Assembly: GCA_032622095.1 (NCBI GenBank)
Contig: CP136063.1
Location: forward strand, 204,277,934-204,341,933
Direction: 5' to 3'
DNA from: Siphonodentalium dalli
Lineage: Eukaryota > Mollusca > Scaphopoda > Gadilida > Siphonodentaliidae
DNA: 64,000 nt
In this document: positions 56,791 to 64,000 of the stretch, piece by piece
Position numbering within the stretch: the first letter of the stretch is position 1
How the letters are laid out: every line of letters begins with the position of its first letter
Program-made: the position numbers and the translations under genes
Notes under the pieces: model-generated
The model's database searches: none
The model's input: only the letters and a program-made list of their open reading frames with translations
Told to the model about the DNA's origin: nothing

Positions 56791-58018
56791 TAACCATATT
56801 TAATTGTCGACTTCTGACCGTAGCATAAGGGTCAGATGCACGTTTGGCCAAAATTTCCTGGTATTTCTGAATGGATTTTCTCAAAATCTGTCAGGAATTG
56901 ATTTGTGAAATTTGGTACAAGCCATTATTGTGATAAAATATTTAAGAACCGTCGAACATCTGGTTTTTATAATCTCATTTACTTCACTTTTATGGCAAGG
57001 AAACTATTAAAAATTTCACCGTTTTCAGGTACCAAGAACTTCTGTAAATTAGATTAGATCCATGATATCACATCTTAAGATCACGAGAGGAGACTTAATT
57101 TTTCTTGATTCATGAAATTTTATGATTATTTTCACTCACAAAGACAAATACCCACAAACAATTTTTTATATTTGAGAATTTTCATGTCATTCATGTTGTT
57201 CAATGAAAAATTGGGCTGAGATGAGTTATGTGTCATGGCTTCATAACGAAGTTAAAGCTGACCACCATATCTCTTAACACTGTGGCCTAATTTATGTTGA
57301 TTGCTCCCTGCTTGAGTGGACCACACTGCATATCAACAGTAGTTTTCATTGGGATGGAATGTTTGTGACCGCATTATTCTTCATTATAATATATGGGGTG
57401 TGACACTATATTATGCAATTAAAAATCTAACTCCACGTAATGATACAAATGAAGCCTCCTCTCATGGAGCCAAGACAATAAGCTGTTTGATGATTGAAGT
57501 GTGTGATATTATTAATTATTCTAGAAGTTCTTGGTACCGAAATGGACAACAAAGAAAATAATATTTTCAACCTCATAATTGTATTATAATCCATTGTTTT
57601 TGTCACCTCGTAATAATTGCTCAGATTATGCAGATAATGAAGATGATGATATGTGAAATTCAAGATTTTTTAGATCGAGAGAAATACTTTGTTGAAAATC
57701 TCTTCCGATATTTGGCTGTATTTATGCAAAAACGTGCATCTCCATCTTAAGAGAGAACCGATAACTGTTCAAAAGTATAAACAACGAGACTCCGGACAAT
57801 TAATATTAACTATTTATTTTGTATTCGTGACAATTAATATTAACTATTTATTTTGTAGACCTGTTAAAGCAACATTTGTTCATAATTATCATCAGCAAAT
57901 GAATCCAACATTGCCAAGTATTTCAAATAAATAATTCTATAAATTGTTCTGCTTGTTACAAGTATGATGCTCAAACAGTTCTATCAAAGTTTATTGGTGA
58001 CGATATTGAATCATATAT
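56791..58018. other. Unassigned region
   Basis: There is a small direct duplication of ACAATTAATATTAACTATTT (57796 and 57829). No gene was recognised. Confidence 0.35.
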
Positions 58019-58026
58019 ACCGCGAT

Positions 58027-59081
58027 CAGGCACGTACCGACATTGGGTGTGTGGGGTGTCTCAACCCCCCCCCCCCCCTGAATGAGGACCATATTTTTCA
58101 ATAGTTGGAAATTTCATGACTCAAATTCCAATAGTTGAAAATTAAAAGTAACAAGTAAATCGAATGATCTAAGTGTTTCAATCAAAGTTCGCGATTTTCC
58201 GAGTCTGAATTTGTACCGGTTGTCTATTTTCCGATTCGGATTTCCAATTCTAAATAGTCGTCACCGATTTTCGTACAAATTGTTTTTTCCGACTCAGAAT
58301 TCCTAACCAGGATTCTATTATGTTTTACGTTTAAGCTTTTCAAATAATGTGATGCCTTTCACTCAGTATATTGTTAACTTGTTGATATGTATATATGTTA
58401 AACATGTTTTTTTATTGTTATTTTAAATGTTCAAGGGGACATTGCACTTATACAATAAGTTCCTCTCATAGTAGTATATTGATCAGTTTATTAAATTTGT
58501 CCTGGAAGGTACGTAGCAATGTAATGTCAATGTTACAAGTTAATACACAGTCAGATTGGTCTGTTTGACCAAATATAGCTTCATCGTTACTAGTCTATTA
58601 GTAATTTCAAAACTCCATATCTTTCTGATGACAGCTTTAACGATATAACAATCATTCAGCATGCATAATTGTTACCATTGTGTGAGTTATAACTTGTGAC
58701 TCCTATGGAAATTTTGAATACCTGTAACTCGTATTCGTTCCTCAACCATATTCTGATTAATATCATGTACAATGTACTTGTACTTCATCACAGTGTACTC
58801 AATACGTAACACATGTATCAATGATATGTCATTCTTGTTACCAGTGTCTTTATTTACACAGTCCATGCTCTTAAAAAGAACATATAGAAACCCAAATTAT
58901 TTTCCCATTAAGCCAATATTGGAATTTTGCATTACTCAAAACCAAATCCTATATAGCTGGAAAATTATTAGACCAAATCCTATATAGTTGAAATTATATA
59001 AGACCAAATCCTATATAGTTGGAAATTTTATTGTCTCACCCCCCCCCCCTCGTCGTTGGAAACCCCACAGAAACGTCCCTG
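58027..59081. mobile_element. hAT-like non-autonomous element with 8-bp target duplication
   Basis: ACCGCGAT occurs at 58019-58026 and again at 59082-59089. The ends CAGG(C/G)ACGT are short inverted repeats starting with CAGG, as in many hAT elements, and 8 bp is the hAT duplication length. Poly-C runs lie near both ends (58064-58077 and 59038-59050). Near the right end, AGACCAAATCCTATATAG(C/T)T repeats three times (58942-59020). There is no transposase. Confidence 0.75.
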
Positions 59082-59089
59082 ACCGCGAT

Positions 59090-59478
59090 ATCATTTGCAG
59101 TATCGTAGTCGGTATTAAAATCTGGATATCGTGAAGCCCTAGAAAACAATTCATATCTCGAGAAATAACATATTTCAAAAATCTATATCTGAGCTTTGAT
59201 GTGTGGGTTTCACGATTATGTATCTTTAAATATTTACACAATCTTTGAGCAAAATCAATCCGCTGTTGAGCGATTTCACTTTCGGTGTTGAGCAAAACTT
59301 TTACTCAACTCGTTGAGTGCAAATAGTTTACTCAAACACATTAGTCAACGTTACTTGGTGGTATACTTAAACTGTTGGTAAGTTATTATTGCTGAGTAAA
59401 ATTTTAGTGAACCAAATTTTCAGTGCATGATCATAACAATAAGGGCATGTTAGTATCATTAGAGCATTAAGATTATAG
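59090..59478. other. Unassigned spacer
   Basis: No gene was recognised. The minus-strand open frame 59011-59295 crosses the hAT-like end and so is not a gene. Confidence 0.3.
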
Positions 59479-59519
59479 AAAACTTAATCAGATTTCGCGA
59501 AGCGAAATCTGAAAGTTTT
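59479..59519. other. Hairpin CAGATTTCGC-GAA-GCGAAATCTG
   Basis: A perfect 10-bp stem with a three-base loop (59489-59511) is extended by AAAACTT/AAGTTTT with a small bulge. Confidence 0.8.
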
Positions 59520-60616
59520 CATGACGGTAACGCGCATGAGATCCGTATACCTATGAAGCTGTATTATTGTGTTCTATATATAGTTCACGTTACCTGAGAA
59601 TAGTATCAAAGCACGCGCTTAACGTAACGTAAAGTGGCGCTCTCTTAAATGAAAGGCGCAATAAAAACGATTTTCCTATTGGTCAGATTATCTATCTTAA
59701 CCAATCATATTTGACGTTGCATAGACATGGTTGTTGCTAAGCCTTGTAGTTCAAATACAGAACTCACCACCTCGGCGTTAGTATTTCCACAAATTACCTA
59801 TTATCACACAACAAAAGGATGAGATGAAAACTATATACATAGAAGGTGAGTGATCTAAATAAAAAATTGTACTTCATATATTGTTTCGGACCGAAAAATG
59901 TCACCAAAACACTTCATTTACTGTGATTTGAGACTTCCGTTGTTTGAGTCTGACTTGGTCAGGTTTGTGTTTGAAACTGACAGTTTCAAACTCTGAGTCT
60001 TTGTTATTGCCGTTCGTGTTTCAATGAATGATTAACTGAAAGTTAACTTGGCAAGATAACTAGATCATAGGTGCCATCAACTGAATGAATTTAATCGCAA
60101 AAGTGCGTCTAATTTATCAATTCTCAGCAGTCTCTGTTCCAACTCCAAAGCTTAACAACAGTTGTCATTAGCGAAGACCGGAAAAAAAATCTAAACACAT
60201 TTCCGGTTATTCCAACAAGGTGAAGGACAATGTCAGGACAATTCTCAAAACAAGAATTAAAATCCTTGAAATTGAAATGAAATTAGGCTTCATCTTGGAC
60301 GTGAGGAATTATTCTGACTTCGTCTTTTCAATGTCGATTTAGCGGGCGTTAGTTCAAAATTATCTGATTCTAATTAATGGCCAGATTTCCGGTGACCAGG
60401 TGAATACCGTGAATCGTGATCACATTTACCAGTTTACACTAGTCACAACGTGAATTCAAGGATTGTACTATTTGTATATACATTCCGCTTTGTTTAATTT
60501 GAATGTGAATACTACTAGTGCTAGTTTTGTGAAAGTAACATAAATAGGTTACATAAATACACGGAGACACACTTGTCCCAAACGACATACATGTATCAAC
60601 ACAAGTAGGAAGAAGT
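59520..60616. other. Unassigned spacer
   Basis: No gene or repeat was recognised. Confidence 0.3.
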
Positions 60617-62095
60617 AAGATGGATGCTGACTGTTTATGTCTAGATCATGCCATGATTCATGAATCTCTACTGAGGCTAGAACGCCGTAGAGATCATATT
60701 CCACCTTTACAATTCCCAGGATTTTGTTTTAAGTTTTGACAGGGAACCTTATAAAGTACGGTAACGCGGGGAATTTACTTCTTTGTTCATACCTGTTGCT
60801 TAATGATTTATTCATCGGTAAGTGAAGTTCCCAGCTCGAGATTATATTATTTACGTGACTTTTGAGACCCGATTCCGCGATAAATATTTATTTTATTCCC
60901 TGTCACGAAAATTATTGTCGTAAGGCCAAAGTAAAAATATACTATGTTTCCGCACATCGGCCGACCCTAAAAATAACCCGCCGACCCTAAACTTTTTATT
61001 GATATTTTGAGGAAAAAGTCAAAATTTTCTAAAATTTACTGTTTTTTACCACTAATGCTCATAAATATTGATGACCTTTAGTGTGCAAAACACATGGTTT
61101 CTAACATATCCCTGTGAACAGTTACCATGAATTGACGGCTGTCTCAAAGGCCCCAGGTGTGTGATGGGTTGTGGATTGATGGGCATACATTTTGCAATTT
61201 TAATTTCCTGAGAGTGTATCTCAGACTATCTCCTGCCTGCTTTTACAGTGCTTTATGTCTTGTTTGGGACTTATGGAACACTATCAACAGACATCGTGTG
61301 TGTATATATACATGTATAGAGGTTATCACCACATATGTTAGGGGTATAGCTACTGTCTCCAAAAACCAGGCATGCTCGGTCACGGTGTATGTACTGGCCT
61401 ACTGGGTACCCCCAGACAATGGGATGTAGTCGTCACAATTACAAGTACAGTACAGCATATATAATGGCGGTATTATTGGTAGAATTCTTATAAAAAGTTA
61501 GTGACATCAATTTCCTACCAAGTTTATAGCCAAATTTATGAAAATGTGCTACATGTACATGTCATGTATGTGAATAATAAAAAACACACCAAAGCATGAA
61601 ATTTGATTTTTTATCAACCTTAATGTATATTTCCAGTTTCCACTGTGTTGATCAAGTAATACTTTCCCCACAACACGGGTTGGCATTTTATGTCACTTCG
61701 GTCGATCGATGTAGTTCAATATTTCTGCAGCTGGATAAAAAATATCGAAATAAAATTAAAAACAAAAATTTCCCTACATACCTACCCTAATTTTTTCGCT
61801 CTGTTACCGGAAACATACAATCTTTTTTCTTTGGCCAAAGCGACATAATGCAAAAGCAATTCTGTAATATCGAGCTGGGAACTTCACGTACCGATGAATA
61901 AATCATTAAGCCACAGGTACGTACATGTATGAACAAAGAAGTACATTCCCCATGTTATTTTTTTTTACTTTATACGGTTCCCTGTCAAAACTTAAAAAAA
62001 GTTCCCGGGTTTTGTACAGGTGGAATATGATCTCTACGGGCATCAGCATTAGTAGAGATTCATGGCATGATCTAGTTTATGTCATGATGACATGT
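60617..62095. mobile_element. Element with ~230-bp inverted arms and ~1-kb interior
   Basis: The left arm (about 60617-60845) has CTAGATCATGCCATGATTCA, CGTAGAGATCATATTCCACC, AAGTTTTGACAGGGAACCTT and TTAATGATTTATTCATCGGT. The right arm (about 61868-62095) has the same blocks inverted (ACCGATGAATAAATCATTAA, GGTTCCCTGTCAAAACTT, GGTGGAATATGATCTCTACG and CATGGCATGATCTAG). Arms differ by several small indels. The interior (including a 90-codon frame at 61157-61429) has no recognised protein domain. No target duplication was identified. Confidence 0.75.
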
Positions 62096-63895
62096 AAATC
62101 CTACCACACAGTGGCGCTCTCTATTTGTGGAACTTTTGGGCAAATTGCATGCTGCTTCGGGGAAGGTTGTGCAAACTTACTGTAATTTCTACATTTCAGT
62201 CCGTTTATACCTATAATTCAAGTTATTTGAAATGTGTTTTGCTGCGTACATGCAATGCATATTCTCAACTGATAGTGTGCCTTTTTTTTGGAACTTCTCC
62301 GGGTACCAAATTCATTTGTTACAGATTGTTTATTTTAGCTTAGGCATGGAATAGGATGCTATTATAAATGAGAAACAAAATTATCATTATACGAGGTCAC
62401 CATTCGTCACTCCGTGCTGAAATTTCAATAATTTTTCCAAGTCTAAAAGACTAAATTGAATTGCGATATGCATATAATATCATATCATGAGCACAAATAG
62501 TGCTATCAAGTACCAATCACTGTAGCAGAAGTGTACATGCAATATCCAGTTCATTGAATGAATCATGAGTATAGCCTGGTTGAAATACTACTGTGTGGCG
62601 AGTCACACTCGTCTTCGGGCTATTGAGGCCATGTATGCATGGTGTTATGAACGGTTTGTATTGTGAATGGGTTAAATTATCTGCTCGTAAACCCTCACAG
62701 TAGACAATTTTATACCAGGTTCTATTCAGTATTCAGAAATAGCTCGCAATGGAAATTTGCATGGTACATATTTTGTTAAGATTTTTTGGTCAAAGGTGGT
62801 AGCCGGATATTTGGTTTAAATAACCATCAGTGGCAGTGCTTTGGTTTGTTTTGCCATCAGTCTGTCTGGATCACTTTATGTTTTACTTTTACAAACATAT
62901 TTCAGAGTTAATAAATGGCTGATATATAGAGTCCTGACGAATCTTCCAAAATGAGGACTTAGCCCACCAGATGTACACAAGTACAATGAACCTAAATGCC
63001 TGACTTAAATAACTAATAGTTGTATTAAATGCTATTTCTAAATCATGTATATGAACCCCATGTTATGTAAACAAACAGTATGTATGAGATAACCAAAACA
63101 CTAATCGCCAGATATACCCCATGCATTAAGTGAACTTTGGTTAGAAGTTCCACCAAATTGTTTATAACGTATCAGTATAGCGCTAGCTAACCCTCACCTT
63201 TCAAGATATCGGTGTTGAATGAGTCACTGCGAATAAGTCTCTTAAACACATTTCCTCGGTGTTGTTCTTATTGCTCACTCTCTATGTGCTGTATATAAAC
63301 AAACGCTCGACTCACACAATGTGTGTTTTGAGGATAATATGGCATTCATACTATCATACATGTAGTATTATTATACTATTATAGTATAATATTAGTATAT
63401 TCTTTACAACATAGAGGGTCAGGGTATTATAATTTAGTAACTGGTATTCCTAAATTATAACCTATAACGAAGGCCATCCATGTCTTAACCAATAATGTCC
63501 AAATGATATGTATGCTTTCAGTAACAGTGCGTGGAACATACCGGTACATTCAATTGTTAATTTGTTATATGCCGGTACATGTCTGTGAAATATAAATACA
63601 CGGCACCATTGAAACCGGATTTAAACCGGCACATGTGACTTGAGAATATACTTCAATGTATCAACCTGTGCGGGTACAATTATTATTCATCTAATCTAAT
63701 TGTATATTTACATATCATGGCCTTGGATGGAGTAAGTTTTCGAATAACGTAGTACGTTCTTATCATATTATGTCGTTTTATAAACGTGCACATGGGTCTG
63801 TGACACCACCATAACATCATCGCGCAGCCCTGATGCGCCGTACTATATACGTGCCTGTTATCAAACTCCATACAGCGCCCTCTACGTTATCACTG

Positions 63896-63898
<3 letters not shown>
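62096..63898. other. Unassigned region
   Basis: An AT-rich imperfect palindrome of TATTATACTATTATAGTATA type lies at about 63367-63400. No gene was recognised. Confidence 0.3.
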
Positions 63899-63941
<43 letters not shown>

Positions 63942-64000
63942 CTGAGATGCTAAGCAAAGCGGCCGCATATCATTTATCCCACGGGGGGGGGGGGGGGGGG
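63899..64000. repeat. TA microsatellite and terminal poly-G run
   Basis: (TA)n spans about 63899-63939, and an 18-base G run fills 63983-64000 at the window edge. Confidence 0.9.

Overview
This window looks like nuclear DNA from a marine invertebrate, most likely a lophotrochozoan such as a mollusc. The grounds are AT-rich sequence, an intron-containing host gene with GT..AG splice sites, CR1/L2-like LINEs, a DIRS-like tyrosine-recombinase element, many foldback and TIR elements, and long GACA, CA and poly-G/C tracts. This assignment is inference; no species-specific marker was recognised. There is no operon, CRISPR array or bacterial gene.

Only one host gene can be supported. Three phase-compatible minus-strand exons (12134-12319, 11169-11239, 8750-8795) encode the N-terminal part of a PLP-dependent serine/threonine dehydratase (L-threonine ammonia-lyase family), including the SFKERGA lysine motif. 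Its remaining exons probably lie beyond the left edge. Its introns hold a 29-bp minisatellite, a TTAA-flanked MITE and broken partial copies of its own first visible exon.

The rest is a layered record of mobile DNA. From left to right: a broken gene of an uncharacterised invertebrate family (about 190-2602), joined near 3000 to a 5'-truncated DIRS-like element with an intact recombinase ORF and a hairpin array (3000-4930). Next are tandem repeats rich in TCAAGGTCA sites (5.4-6.0 and 15.7-16.3 kb), tandem repeats with inverted ATGGCGGC cores (13.0-14.2 kb), and a ~120-bp unit array carrying a TGCGCATGCGCG palindrome (17.4-20.7 kb). After these come foldbacks (20.7-22.0 kb) and a decayed LINE (25.8-31.3 kb) split by a 1.8-kb TIR element. 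A 3.1-kb element with ~306-bp TIRs and a nested 471-bp MITE follows (33.2-36.3 kb), then a 1.5-kb giant foldback (41.9-43.4 kb). A gag-like, apparently non-autonomous retroelement lies between 132-bp direct repeats (48.5-54.1 kb) and is itself hit by a minus-strand LINE. The window closes with a hAT-like element (58.0-59.1 kb) and another long inverted repeat (60.6-62.1 kb).

The most unusual structures are two unrelated arrays of small hairpins. One (4126-4930) follows the recombinase ORF and uses a GGC-AAGCA-GCC core. The other occurs at both the 5' end (49258-49563) and the 3' end (53054-53780) of the gag-like element, with six-base arms that change in a compensatory way from copy to copy. 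Paired changes suggest selection on the folded form.
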